A stretch of 64,000 nucleotides of DNA, taken from contig JAPOOG010000045.1 of assembly GCA_026713545.1 (NCBI GenBank), positions 29,316 through 93,315 on the forward strand, given 5' to 3'. The notes beneath the pieces are model-generated. The model had not been told where the DNA came from. It searched no databases and saw only the letters and a program-made list of their open reading frames with translations. The position numbers and the translations under genes were made by a program. The stretch is from Bryobacterales bacterium (GTDB lineage: Bacteria > Acidobacteriota > Terriglobia > Bryobacterales > UBA6623). This document shows, one piece after another, positions 37,044 to 45,663 of the stretch (positions within the stretch are counted from its first letter, which is position 1; every line of letters starts with the position of its first letter).

Positions 37044-38135
37044 ATGCGCCTCCAACATATCTCTTGCGCCGTTCTTATTACACTCTCGCTTCAAGGTTTT
37101 TCGGCGCAAGCCGAGACGAAGCCGCTTACGCAAAGCGAGGCCGTCCCGATTTACAACAGCATTGGGGATCGTATGGAGGCCACCTCAATGGCCGCGCCGG
37201 AGTTGGCACACGCGGGAGCTCCGCTTCTGGAGAACGTCCGCCAAGCCACAGAGATGTTGCAGGTCGGCGCCACACGCGGCCACCTCGGAGTCATCTACAA
37301 ACTGTTGCTGAATGCCAGGATCTATGTCCAAATCGCGGAAACCGTGCCTCGTGCCAATCCTTTCAGTAACGAAGTCCAGCGGCAGTTGGCGGAGTTGCGA
37401 ATTGATGTCGACGAGATCGAGCAGCATTTCCGGGTATTGCTTGACGTGAAGGAAGAGCGGCTTCGCAATGCCGACCGCGACAACTTGGCCCGCTACGCCG
37501 AAGCCAACAGCATGCTCGGCCCTCCTTCGCCGGAAGAACCGCGCGTAGTTTTTCTCGGCGACTCCATCACGGATGGCTGGACCTTGAATCAGTACTTCCC
37601 GGGTCGAGACTACATCAACCGTGGGATCAGCGGGCAGATCACTTCACAAATGCTGGCTCGCATGAAGGCCGATGTTCTTGACCTCGAGCCGCAAGTGATG
37701 GTCCTTCTTGCCGGTACCAATGACATCGCTCGCGGCATTTCGCAGCAGACGATCCGGGACAACCTCTCGCTGATCGCGGACTTGGCGGTCGCTCACGGTG
37801 TCACGCCGGTCTTCGCGTCGATACTTCCGGTCAGTGACTATCACAAAACAAACAATCCGAATTACGAAAGGCCGCCGGGTCCCCCGCCCGCCACGATCCT
37901 TGCATTGAATCAGTGGATTGCCGACATGTGCGGGGGGCGCGGCTTTGTTTATCTCGACTACTTTGCGAAGACGGTCGATCCGGATGGATATCTGCAAGCC
38001 GACCTCGCCGCTGACGGCCTGCATCCTGACGGCGCCGGCTACCAGGTCATGGCGCCGCTTGCCCATGATGCCATCATGCGAGCGCTGGAATCGAGAAAGT
38101 CGGCTCCGAGGAGAAAGCGCTTCGGAATTTTTTGA
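37044..38135 (+). CDS. Secreted SGNH/GDSL-family esterase
   Basis: 363 aa from the ATG at 37044, preceded by GAGAGGA. A signal peptide (MRLQHISCAVLITLSLQGFSAQ) is followed by about 130 residues of helical N-terminal domain and then the catalytic SGNH domain. Block I FLGDSITDGW holds the nucleophile Ser, block II the Gly in NRGISGQ, block III the Asn in AGTNDIA, and block V DGLHPDGAGY holds Asp and His. These resemble platelet-activating-factor acetylhydrolase beta/gamma-like esterases. It probably removes acetyl groups from sugars in the envelope. The helical front part is unusual and unassigned. Confidence 0.9.
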   Translation: MRLQHISCAVLITLSLQGFSAQAETKPLTQSEAVPIYNSIGDRMEATSMAAPELAHAGAPLLENVRQATEMLQVGATRGHLGVIYKLLLNARIYVQIAETVPRANPFSNEVQRQLAELRIDVDEIEQHFRVLLDVKEERLRNADRDNLARYAEANSMLGPPSPEEPRVVFLGDSITDGWTLNQYFPGRDYINRGISGQITSQMLARMKADVLDLEPQVMVLLAGTNDIARGISQQTIRDNLSLIADLAVAHGVTPVFASILPVSDYHKTNNPNYERPPGPPPATILALNQWIADMCGGRGFVYLDYFAKTVDPDGYLQADLAADGLHPDGAGYQVMAPLAHDAIMRALESRKSAPRRKRFGIF

Positions 38136-38165
38136 CGGGACGGATATAGCGTGCGTTTTTCAACA

Positions 38166-38669
38166 ATGCCGTGCCTTGCCCTCATCCTGCTTCTTGTGGT
38201 CGCGCCTTCTCTCGACGCGGAGTTTCTACGTGTTGAAGTTGCCTTTCAGGATTCGGGATGCGCTTCTTGCATAGCCTCTCTCGAGGGTCGGCTGGGCCGC
38301 GTGCGCGGAATGGAGAGGGTCGAGATCGATCCCGACCGTGGTGTAGTGATCATGCATCTTGCCCCGAAGAACCGCGTCCGCCTGACTCCGCTGCTTGCCC
38401 GCATCACGCAGGACGGAACGAAGATCCTCGGCACGAAAGTCGAAGCGCGGGGCGTCATCGAAAGCTTTCAGCATAGGCTTACGTTCACGCCTGCCGGGCT
38501 CCACCAGACTTACCGTCTCTCATTGGAAGGCGAAGCGGAGGGAACTATTCCCGAATCGAGCTTTACTTACAGGCTTCGAGGGAGCATCGAGGAAACCGGG
38601 CCAGGCTCCGAACCGCTCTTGACAGCGAGTACGGTGAAGGCCGAAAGCAAGGTAGCCGGTGGCCGTTGA
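38166..38669 (+). CDS. Secreted protein with HMA-like domain
   Basis: 167 aa from ATG 38166; a GTG at 38151 is an alternative start. A signal peptide (MPCLALILLLVVAPSLDAEF) is followed by a ferredoxin-like fold, with FQDSGCASCIASLEGRLGRV containing the G-C-x-x-C metal motif of heavy-metal-associated domains and GMERVEIDPDRGVVIMHL as its partner strand. A beta-sandwich-like tail follows (LTFTPAGLHQTYRLSLEGEA). Finding an HMA-like site on an exported protein suggests periplasmic copper or another soft metal; that is inference. It lies 30 bp after the SGNH gene. Confidence 0.75.
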   Translation: MPCLALILLLVVAPSLDAEFLRVEVAFQDSGCASCIASLEGRLGRVRGMERVEIDPDRGVVIMHLAPKNRVRLTPLLARITQDGTKILGTKVEARGVIESFQHRLTFTPAGLHQTYRLSLEGEAEGTIPESSFTYRLRGSIEETGPGSEPLLTASTVKAESKVAGGR

Positions 38670-38720
38670 TACAGCTTCGAAGCTTCCATCCTGGCGCGGG
38701 AAGGAAGAGTTGGGTCGATG

Positions 38721-40421
38721 ATGAGTAATGAAGAGATAAAGCGGTCTTCTTCCAGGCGGTCGTTCTTGAAAGCCGGTGCGATGGCCGCGTGCGTCCAATC
38801 GCTTTCAGCGCTTGCGGAAGAGGCTGACCGCGATCCTGTTCCGCTCTCGGAAGGCCACGTTGCCGCTGTCAACCGCCGCAGGCGCATCGTCGTCCAATAC
38901 GATGCTTTCAGCCAATTCGACGCCGACTTCCGGCAGTGGATCGACTATCGCTTCCATTACGCCGACGAGGCCGGTAGCCAGATCGACAGCCTGTGGTGGG
39001 ATATCGGTGGAGACCCGGGCACGGCCACCTATCCCAGCAAGGTCCTGCCCGCTTTCAACTACAACGCGCTCGATGCTTGGCGAGAGCAGGGAATCGACTG
39101 GGTCGGTGAGCTGATCGAGCAGACCCGGCAACGCAAGCTTGAAGTCTTCTGGAACCACCGCATCAGTGAAGTTGAACTCGCGCCGGAAGGCGGCCTCGAG
39201 ATGAAGCGGATGAATCCGACCAAAGAAGCCAACCCCGACTGGGTGATCAAGACCTGGTGGTGGCAGGGAATGTGGAATCTCGCCGCACCCGGCGTGAGGA
39301 GCTTCAAGATCAATGTGCTGCGCGAGCTGGCGGAGAACTACGAGCTCGATGGCTTCCAACTGGACTTTGCCCGCCACATGCCGTGCCTCCCGCCGGGACG
39401 CCAGTGGGAGCTGCGGGGGCACGTCACCACGTTTGTCCGCATGGTGCGGGAGATGCTTCTCGGCGTCGCCTGTCAGAACGGCAGGCCGATCTTGCTTGCG
39501 GCCCGTGTTCCACGCAGCATCAAGGGCTGCCGGGTCGACGGTTTGGATATCGAGGAGTGGGCGCGGCAGAACCTGGTGGACATCCTGACACTGGGCTCGC
39601 GTTCGGTGGATGTTGACGTCGAGGGGTACCGCCGGGCAATCGATGGCCGCAACATCAAGCTGCAACCCTGTTTCGACGACCATCACACCACCGACGGCTA
39701 TCGTAATCCGTCGATCGAAGCGTTTCGAGGAGCTTTTGCCAACTGGTGGCAGCAGGGCGCCGACAGTGTCGTGACTTTCAACTGGTCGAACGCACCGCCC
39801 GAAGCCTGTGAGAAGATCGGCGCACGCCCCGGCCCACTCTCTCAGCGGCAGGCATATTACGAGGCCGGCAGCCCGGAGACCCTGCGGTGGAAGGACAAGA
39901 TCTTCTTTGTCGAGCGACGTGGCGGATATCCGTGGTCCACGGGCTACTTCAATCACAACCGGGACTCTCCGCTGCCCCTCACGCTGGCCAATACGGGCCG
40001 GCCTGCCCGGCTGGCCATCCGGATCGCAGATCCCGTCCACACGTCTGCGGAGCGCGTGGATTCGCTCCGCCTGCGCGCGGTTCTCTTCCGAAGGCCGGAC
40101 CGCTGGGATGTCGAGTTCAAGGAAGGCGATACGTTCGAGGCAAGACTGAACGGTGTTCGGCTCCCGTCGCTGCTACGCGGCCCAGCCTGGAAAGACCCTC
40201 AGATCTTTTCCCCCAAGCCGCAGCGTATTTCCGGGGGCAGCGGCATCTTCGAAGTCGACCCCGAGCAGAAGCTCCTGCGCCTGGAATGGAAGGTTGACCC
40301 GCGGCTCTGTCGGCGGGGCGAGAACCATGTCGAGATTCGCATTTCCCAACGGGCCCCGTACCGCCCCGGTGCGGAGATCGTTCTCGAAAAGCTGGAAGTC
40401 CACCTGCGCTACGCGGCCTGA
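38721..40421 (+). CDS. Tat-exported glycoside-hydrolase-like TIM-barrel protein
   Basis: 567 aa with ATG at 38718 or 38721. A twin-arginine signal is present (SSSRRSFLKAGAMAACVQSL). The body has the look of the GH10-like family: residues near WKDKIFF precede a C-terminal jelly-roll-like domain, while the first 350 residues contain a barrel with FQLDFARHMPC and LLAARVPRSIKGC, and aromatic WWWQGMWNLAAPG in a likely substrate cleft. The Asp in FQLDFAR is a candidate catalytic or metal residue. Substrate unknown. Genes of this kind are common in Planctomycetes and Acidobacteria. The gap to the next gene carries repeat copy D. Confidence 0.82.
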   Translation: MSNEEIKRSSSRRSFLKAGAMAACVQSLSALAEEADRDPVPLSEGHVAAVNRRRRIVVQYDAFSQFDADFRQWIDYRFHYADEAGSQIDSLWWDIGGDPGTATYPSKVLPAFNYNALDAWREQGIDWVGELIEQTRQRKLEVFWNHRISEVELAPEGGLEMKRMNPTKEANPDWVIKTWWWQGMWNLAAPGVRSFKINVLRELAENYELDGFQLDFARHMPCLPPGRQWELRGHVTTFVRMVREMLLGVACQNGRPILLAARVPRSIKGCRVDGLDIEEWARQNLVDILTLGSRSVDVDVEGYRRAIDGRNIKLQPCFDDHHTTDGYRNPSIEAFRGAFANWWQQGADSVVTFNWSNAPPEACEKIGARPGPLSQRQAYYEAGSPETLRWKDKIFFVERRGGYPWSTGYFNHNRDSPLPLTLANTGRPARLAIRIADPVHTSAERVDSLRLRAVLFRRPDRWDVEFKEGDTFEARLNGVRLPSLLRGPAWKDPQIFSPKPQRISGGSGIFEVDPEQKLLRLEWKVDPRLCRRGENHVEIRISQRAPYRPGAEIVLEKLEVHLRYAA

Positions 40422-40559
40422 GATCGCCTCAAGAAAAAGTCATTAAAAGACCGCTCAGAATTGAGGGAATCCTGAGTTCGCACCATCATGATGGAGCCAT
40501 CCTGACATCACACCAATAGCGCTTCAGTGCGCGTCGAGGTCGGGGGGGCGGCCGTGACC

Positions 40560-40645
40560 GGTCGCCAGATCATCCTGCGCAGTTACCGCTCGGTTCCCAA
40601 TGGACCTCTCACGCGCTCCGCATCCTCATGTGGTGCGAAATATCG
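40560..40645 (-). repeat. Intergenic element, copy D (partial, inverted)
   Basis: On the minus strand: ATATTTCGCACCACATGAGG then GCGGAGCGCGTGAGAGGTCC, resembling the left end of the element (TTTCTCACCACGTGGCGAGG, CGAAGTGCGTGAGAGG). It begins next to the stop of the aldehyde dehydrogenase gene. Only the left part is recognisable and identity is moderate. Confidence 0.4.
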
Positions 40646-40646
40646 T

Positions 40647-42077
40647 CTAAGCCGCCGAGGCCGATTGAAACGCTCTCGCGCGGTAGAGAAACTCGACGAT
40701 GTTCCCCTCGTGGGGCTGCAACCAGTCCAGCTTCGTCGTCGGGATGGCGCCCAGGTTCAAGCGGTCGATGTCATCGGAATCGAGCAGCGTCCTCTGGAAC
40801 TCAGGATCTTGGGTGATGCCGCTGCAGACCAGCGTGGGGCCGATGTTCGCCAGCATCTCGTCCTGCGGGCATTCGACCACCGTCGCGAACGGGAACATGA
40901 ACTCTTTCTTCGCGATCGGTTCTTCCGGAGAGGCGCAGTAGGCAAGCGTCGGTAGCAGGTAGCCGCAGTGCTCGCGGGTGATGGTGCGCGGCGTGCCCCG
41001 GACGTTTTGGACGAGATCGTCCGAGCCGGTGGCCTCGAGGTCCGCGTCGATTGCCGCTGAGACGGCTTCGGGAACGCCGGGAACAGTGAAGGCGGCCAGG
41101 CTGGCTTCCGGATGTTCGGGTGGGAGGGCTTCGATCTTCGCCAATTCCTGCGCGATGGCTTCGGCGATGGCCCTGCCGTGGCGAGGGACCCAAATACCGG
41201 AGCAGTTGATGCAACTGCGTCCGCTGTTCAAAGCGATGCTGGTGACGAAGATGTCGAGATACTTCTCCCAGTGATCCACCTCGTCGTCGCCGACGAGGAT
41301 CTTGCTGTAGCCGGGTCCGTGGACTTGAATGCCGGGGTTGCCGGAGTGCTGGTCGACCGTGGCCTGGCTGCCGAACAGCATCGTTCGGCGGCAGGCCTGC
41401 AGCACGGCCGCGCCGACATCTCCCGCGCCCGCGTAGATGGAGAAGGCCTGCGCCGGCCCGCCCGCCTGGATCATGGCCTGGGTCATGCGGTAGGGAGTCC
41501 ACGGCTCCTGCGGGCCGGGCTTGAGGACAAGGCCGATCTGCATCGGGATGACCGGCATCCAGAGCGTATGGACTCCGGGCGAGTTGCTCGGCAGCACCAT
41601 GCCGAGCACGTCGGTCTGAGCTTGGTAGCTGAGCAACCGGCCGTCGGCGTCATAGCCGTGGCCTTTCGTGAGGATGTCCAGATCGAGTCCGCGCGTGAGC
41701 GAATCGAGGATGCGGTCCATCTGGCTGAGCACGAACGCGATCTTGTCCATGTTCATCCTGCACATGTGTTCTGGCAGGCCGGTGGTGGCCGATTGCTGAC
41801 GGACGAAATCATCCGGTGTTTGCGTACCGTCGCCGAGCGGCAGTTCCTCGGTCATGAAGAGTTGACCGGCCTTCTGGACCATCGCAATTAGCTCGCGGCA
41901 CGGAATCTCACGCAGAACGTCGCGAGCGGCTTTTGTCTTGCGCATGTCGCGCCGCACCATGCCGGGCAGGGCTTGGCTCACCTCGGCGATCGGCTCGCCG
42001 GTGTTGAAGTGGACGACTTTGTCGACGTCCATGCTCTGATAGGGCTCCCCCCAGCGGATGAGTGGTACGTGGATCAT
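40647..42077 (-). CDS. Aldehyde dehydrogenase-family protein
   Basis: 476 aa, normal for a single ALDH domain. Visible are a Rossmann-type NAD segment (GMVLPSNSPGVHTLWMPVIP), a proline-containing hinge (KPGPQEPWTPYRMTQAMIQA), the segment LFGSQATVDQH replacing the usual FTGS, and the catalytic Cys in NSGRSCINCSGIWV. The N-terminal 100 residues are less typical (MIHVPLIRWGEPYQSMD). Substrate not assignable. It is upstream of nothing on its strand except the VWA gene; the 119-bp gap shows no operon. Confidence 0.85.
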   Translation of the reverse strand: MIHVPLIRWGEPYQSMDVDKVVHFNTGEPIAEVSQALPGMVRRDMRKTKAARDVLREIPCRELIAMVQKAGQLFMTEELPLGDGTQTPDDFVRQQSATTGLPEHMCRMNMDKIAFVLSQMDRILDSLTRGLDLDILTKGHGYDADGRLLSYQAQTDVLGMVLPSNSPGVHTLWMPVIPMQIGLVLKPGPQEPWTPYRMTQAMIQAGGPAQAFSIYAGAGDVGAAVLQACRRTMLFGSQATVDQHSGNPGIQVHGPGYSKILVGDDEVDHWEKYLDIFVTSIALNSGRSCINCSGIWVPRHGRAIAEAIAQELAKIEALPPEHPEASLAAFTVPGVPEAVSAAIDADLEATGSDDLVQNVRGTPRTITREHCGYLLPTLAYCASPEEPIAKKEFMFPFATVVECPQDEMLANIGPTLVCSGITQDPEFQRTLLDSDDIDRLNLGAIPTTKLDWLQPHEGNIVEFLYRARAFQSASAA

Positions 42078-42196
42078 GTGCAGGTTCCTTCGGTCAGGCG
42101 CCGGCCACGGCCGATACGCGATCCTTCAGTTTCGGGGGAGCGTGCGCTGAGAAGCAAGAGGGGGAGGGAAGCAGTTCCGAATCCGGCGAACGGGGG

Positions 42197-44377
42197 TCAT
42201 TGCATCTTGCAGCTCATCAGAGCGTGACTTGGATCGAGCCAAAGATCGGGTTGTTTGTCGGCCACCACGCTGAAGTTCCGATAGATCGCTTCCTTGCCGT
42301 TCGGAAGGACAGCCAGGAGTTGATAGTCGCCCGGTGCCAGTCCCGCACTGTCGAGAGCCATCAGGTAGCGCACGTCAGAGCTCTCACGACGCCATTCGTA
42401 TCGATAGTCGGTGACTTCCGGTGCATTCATCTGCTGCTGGCCGCGGATGAGCATCAGCTTCGTCGCTGGCAAGGTGCTCTCTTCTTGTGCCGGGACATCA
42501 TAGAGGTCGTACACAAGATAGATGGGGTCGCCTTTGCGATAGGTATGGGAGGAATCGGTGTAGAACCGCTTGCGGTCGACAAGGACACCCTCCTGGGCCG
42601 ATGCGCTGGAGGAACTCATGTCCCGCCGCTTGATCTGAGGAACGAGTTCGGAAGAATAGCAGCCCGTGAGCAGCAGAGAACTCGACTGCTCTCGTCCGGC
42701 AAGGTCCGGCAAAACGATTACCGTCTTGTAGGTGCCGACATCGCCGCTGTGTTCATTACGCAGTACGACCTTCCATTCATATTTTCCTGGCCCGAGCTTC
42801 ATCTCAATGGGTACGTGTAAGACGGCTCCGCGGGCTTGGAGAAACGCTTCCAGGTATTTGGCGCTTGCGCGGATCTGCACATCTTTCTGCACGTAGAAAG
42901 GGTCTTTCCGGCGTTCCACATTGCGAGCCTGAGCGAGAGCGGTAAAGCGAATCTCAGACCGCTTCTTCTGTTTCCCAACCGGCAGGTAGCTGGAGTGAAT
43001 GCCGACGCTTGCATAGAGAACGGCCTCCCCGTCATCGCTTCGAAAGAAGTCATAAGCCAAGGTCAGCGGGATGTCGGTGAACGGGACGTCGTGCTTGAGG
43101 TAGTGATGAAGGTCGATCCTCCTTTCCGTCGGGCTCAGTCGTGCGAAGTGGGTTGGTTCGTAGTAAGCCTTGCGGTAGTCGAGGGTGAGTCGAGGGTGGT
43201 TGACTTCGATTCGAATGTTGCGGCGGCGGTCTTCCGAGTTGGGATCCTCAGGGGAATAACCGATCACGTAGTAACCTCGGAGCGAATCCGAAACGGCAGT
43301 GAGGACGCTTCCCAGGCCGAGAACGTTCCTGGCTGCCTTGCCGCCTGTCGGAGCCGTGAGAGACGAGGCAGGCAGCCCCATGTTCATTCTTGGCACGTTG
43401 TAATCTGCGGAATTGAGTACGATGCGAAGACTGCCGTCTGCGGGTAGTTGATAGCCAGGGAAGGTAGCATCGGGGAGATAGGGGTTTCGCGCGCTCAAAC
43501 GCGGAGTCTCCACGACGTAGAAGGTCACCCGAGCCCGTATCGCTTCGGCGATGAGACGGCGCATGACATCTTTGTTTGCGTTCGTCCCCAAAGCGCCGCG
43601 CGTTAGCAGGATGACAACCTTCTTGCCTGGCAGAACGCTTAGCGACTTAACGAGGTCGATATAGCGGTAAAGGAAGAAATCGCCAAAGTACCGCATCCGC
43701 TGTCGGGCCAGATCGGCAAAGACGTCATTCAAGTTGTCGATGCGCGCCTGATAGCGCGGGTCGTATTCGATCTCGCCGAACCGGACTCCCTGCTGTCCCG
43801 ATTCGAGATCCGCCAGGGATCCCGGCGTGCCCCCTCTCTCGATGAGCTGGCGGACTCCATCCTGGAGGGTTGCGCGTGAGGATGTGAATTGACCACCCTC
43901 GATTGAGACGAGCACGCCGGGCTGTAAATTCTGGTCGAGAAACTGAGTCATCCGGCGCCAGACCCGCTTGCGATCCTCGGGATTGACTCGTCCTGTGATG
44001 TATATCCACGTCGTCCCTTGCGGCAGGCGATCCGGACGTTGGGCTTTCGCGGTAGAGTCACGTGTACTCGGGTCGCGGGCCTCCCGAGCTGCCAATTTGT
44101 CGAGGCTTGGCTCCGCCACGTATTCGAAGCTGCGAATGTTTTGGGACTCCCCATTCTCGAGAAGCCTGAAGTCCTCGCGGTTCAGGTCAGAAACAGCCCG
44201 GCCTTGCTTGTCGGTTACCTTGACCTCCACCTCCATCAAGACGGTTTCCGCTCGGAAGACCGGATCGGACGGAGATAGTTCTACGGGGACTTCTTGACCA
44301 GGAAGCGATAGTGTGAAGCCTAAAAGAAAGAGGGCCCCATTCTGCATCCAGGTCAGGTGTTTCGCGGTGCTTCTCAC
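42197..44377 (-). CDS. Secreted VWA protein of the acidobacterial 'VWFA-related' type
   Basis: 726 aa from a GTG at 44377, or 716 aa from the ATG at 44347 (MQNGALFLLGFTLSLPG), which is a cleaner signal peptide. The N-terminal strands FRAETVLMEVEVKVTDKQGR and VSDLNREDFRLLENGESQNI are the signature of TIGR03436-type proteins. The VWA domain follows, with TWIYITGRVNPEDRKRVWRR in place of the usual MIDAS strand DxSxS and GKKVVILLTRGALG later, so the metal site looks altered. The C-terminal 250 residues are a beta-rich domain. Its job is unknown; the family is hugely expanded in Acidobacteriota, the main reason for my taxonomic guess. Confidence 0.9.
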   Translation of the reverse strand: MRSTAKHLTWMQNGALFLLGFTLSLPGQEVPVELSPSDPVFRAETVLMEVEVKVTDKQGRAVSDLNREDFRLLENGESQNIRSFEYVAEPSLDKLAAREARDPSTRDSTAKAQRPDRLPQGTTWIYITGRVNPEDRKRVWRRMTQFLDQNLQPGVLVSIEGGQFTSSRATLQDGVRQLIERGGTPGSLADLESGQQGVRFGEIEYDPRYQARIDNLNDVFADLARQRMRYFGDFFLYRYIDLVKSLSVLPGKKVVILLTRGALGTNANKDVMRRLIAEAIRARVTFYVVETPRLSARNPYLPDATFPGYQLPADGSLRIVLNSADYNVPRMNMGLPASSLTAPTGGKAARNVLGLGSVLTAVSDSLRGYYVIGYSPEDPNSEDRRRNIRIEVNHPRLTLDYRKAYYEPTHFARLSPTERRIDLHHYLKHDVPFTDIPLTLAYDFFRSDDGEAVLYASVGIHSSYLPVGKQKKRSEIRFTALAQARNVERRKDPFYVQKDVQIRASAKYLEAFLQARGAVLHVPIEMKLGPGKYEWKVVLRNEHSGDVGTYKTVIVLPDLAGREQSSSLLLTGCYSSELVPQIKRRDMSSSSASAQEGVLVDRKRFYTDSSHTYRKGDPIYLVYDLYDVPAQEESTLPATKLMLIRGQQQMNAPEVTDYRYEWRRESSDVRYLMALDSAGLAPGDYQLLAVLPNGKEAIYRNFSVVADKQPDLWLDPSHALMSCKMQ

Positions 44378-44384
44378 TTACAGT

Positions 44385-44446
44385 CCGTGGGGAAACCCCG
44401 CGCAGCTGCGAGAACGGCCCGCACAGCGCCGTGAACGGCGCTGTGC
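44385..44446 (-). promoter_or_regulatory. Two strong hairpins upstream of the VWA gene
   Basis: A perfect 11-bp stem with a 4-base loop at 44421-44446 (GCACAGCGCCG-TGAA-CGGCGCTGTGC) and a 7-bp stem at 44385-44401 (CGTGGGG-AAA-CCCCGCG, one G-T pair). Neither is followed by a T-tract. They lie 8-70 bases upstream of the VWA start and would be in its 5' leader. Role unknown; the 315-bp gap up to 44692 shows nothing else. Confidence 0.5.
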
Positions 44447-44692
44447 CCGGCTGACAAGACGCGACGAGGGAGCATATTGGTCATATTGGACCGACGAGCA
44501 ACGCAGTTCAGCCGCGATGCATCGCCGTTTGAATGCAGCGGGGCTGTTGCCACGGGCTGTTACGCTCGGCCTTCGAAGGATAACCCGAGTCGAGGAAATA
44601 AAACCAAGTGTAGAGGACCGAATCCCCCTTTTGCCGTCGTGGATGTTCCCTATCGTACTTGCTTTCGGAGGGCAACCCACGCCATACGACGA

Positions 44693-45580
44693 TCAATGTT
44701 TCCAGGGCGGCATCTCGGGAAGCAGCTTCTCGAACTCGGCAATGCGAGCGGCTTCGTAGTCTCCCCCGTAGGAGCCGGCAAAGAAGCGGTCGAGGGCTTC
44801 GTCGCGAAGGCGTTTCCAGGAGTCTTCTTCGTGGCCGGGGTTGACGGGGTAGAACAGGACGCCGGTGGCGCGGGCGGCCTTGAGGTCCCCGGGAGCGTCG
44901 CCGATCATCAGCATGCGGTCTCTGACATAACCTTTGCCCGCGGTCAGCACTCTGAGGTGCTCGGTCTTCTTGCCGAGTTCCTGTCCGGCGATCATGGCGG
45001 GGTAGCGGTCGACCCGATGCTCGTCCCATTCCCGGCGCAGCGCTTCGCCGGGCGTGCCGGAAACCACGGCGAGGTCGGCGGCGGCGGTGATACGGTCGAG
45101 GCACTCGACCACGTTGGGGAAGGGAGGCACGCCGCTCACCATGTCGGCGATCGCGGCGTTGACGGCGAGGCTCCATGCCATCGTCCGGACCAGCACGGGG
45201 TCGGGTTTCTCTTGGAGCACTTCCTCGAGCGACGCGTTGCTCGGCGGCAGTCCGGAGGTCACGAAGTCCCGCAGTGGTTGAAGGTCGGGAATCTCGATGC
45301 CTCGCCGCATGGCTTCGGGGTAGTCGCTGAGCAAATCCAGGGACTTGATCAGAACCGGGAAGCGGTTCATGCCGCGATCGACCGAATAGAGGTTGGCGAA
45401 CTCCCAGACCTGCCGCGCGTACTTCGCGGCGGCTTGAAGGTTCCAGATCTTGATGAATGCGGGTGTAAAACACTCCTTGTGCTTGATCTCCATCGAATCG
45501 AAGACACAGCCGTCGGAGTCGAGAGCCACGAAGAAATCATGCTTGCGTTGAAACTCTTCGAGGGTGTTGAAGGCAGGCAT
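44693..45580 (-). CDS. HAD-superfamily hydrolase
   Basis: 295 aa. HAD motif I is VALDSDGCVFDSM, here D-x-D with Ser between, which is normal; motif II the Ser/Thr in AVVSGTPGEA; motif III the Lys in ELGKKTEHL; motif IV MIGDAPGDLKAA. A large helical cap (about residues 25-150) lies after motif I. The aromatic PVNPGHEEDSWKRL tail suggests a specific substrate, but none can be named. It is the last gene of a minus-strand block whose other members are periplasmic oxidation enzymes; its cytoplasmic location makes a shared role uncertain. Confidence 0.86.
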   Translation of the reverse strand: MPAFNTLEEFQRKHDFFVALDSDGCVFDSMEIKHKECFTPAFIKIWNLQAAAKYARQVWEFANLYSVDRGMNRFPVLIKSLDLLSDYPEAMRRGIEIPDLQPLRDFVTSGLPPSNASLEEVLQEKPDPVLVRTMAWSLAVNAAIADMVSGVPPFPNVVECLDRITAAADLAVVSGTPGEALRREWDEHRVDRYPAMIAGQELGKKTEHLRVLTAGKGYVRDRMLMIGDAPGDLKAARATGVLFYPVNPGHEEDSWKRLRDEALDRFFAGSYGGDYEAARIAEFEKLLPEMPPWKH

Positions 45581-45663
45581 GGGTGATTCAGCGAACCCCT
45601 TACTCTACGGGATTCTTCCCCGTACGGAAAAAGCGCCTGCCACGGCGCTCCGTGAAAGTCAGG

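Noticed and set aside
38805..40040. A 411-codon minus-strand open frame opposite the GH-like gene
   Set aside because: Same reason: shadow of a real gene with third-position GC bias; no motif.
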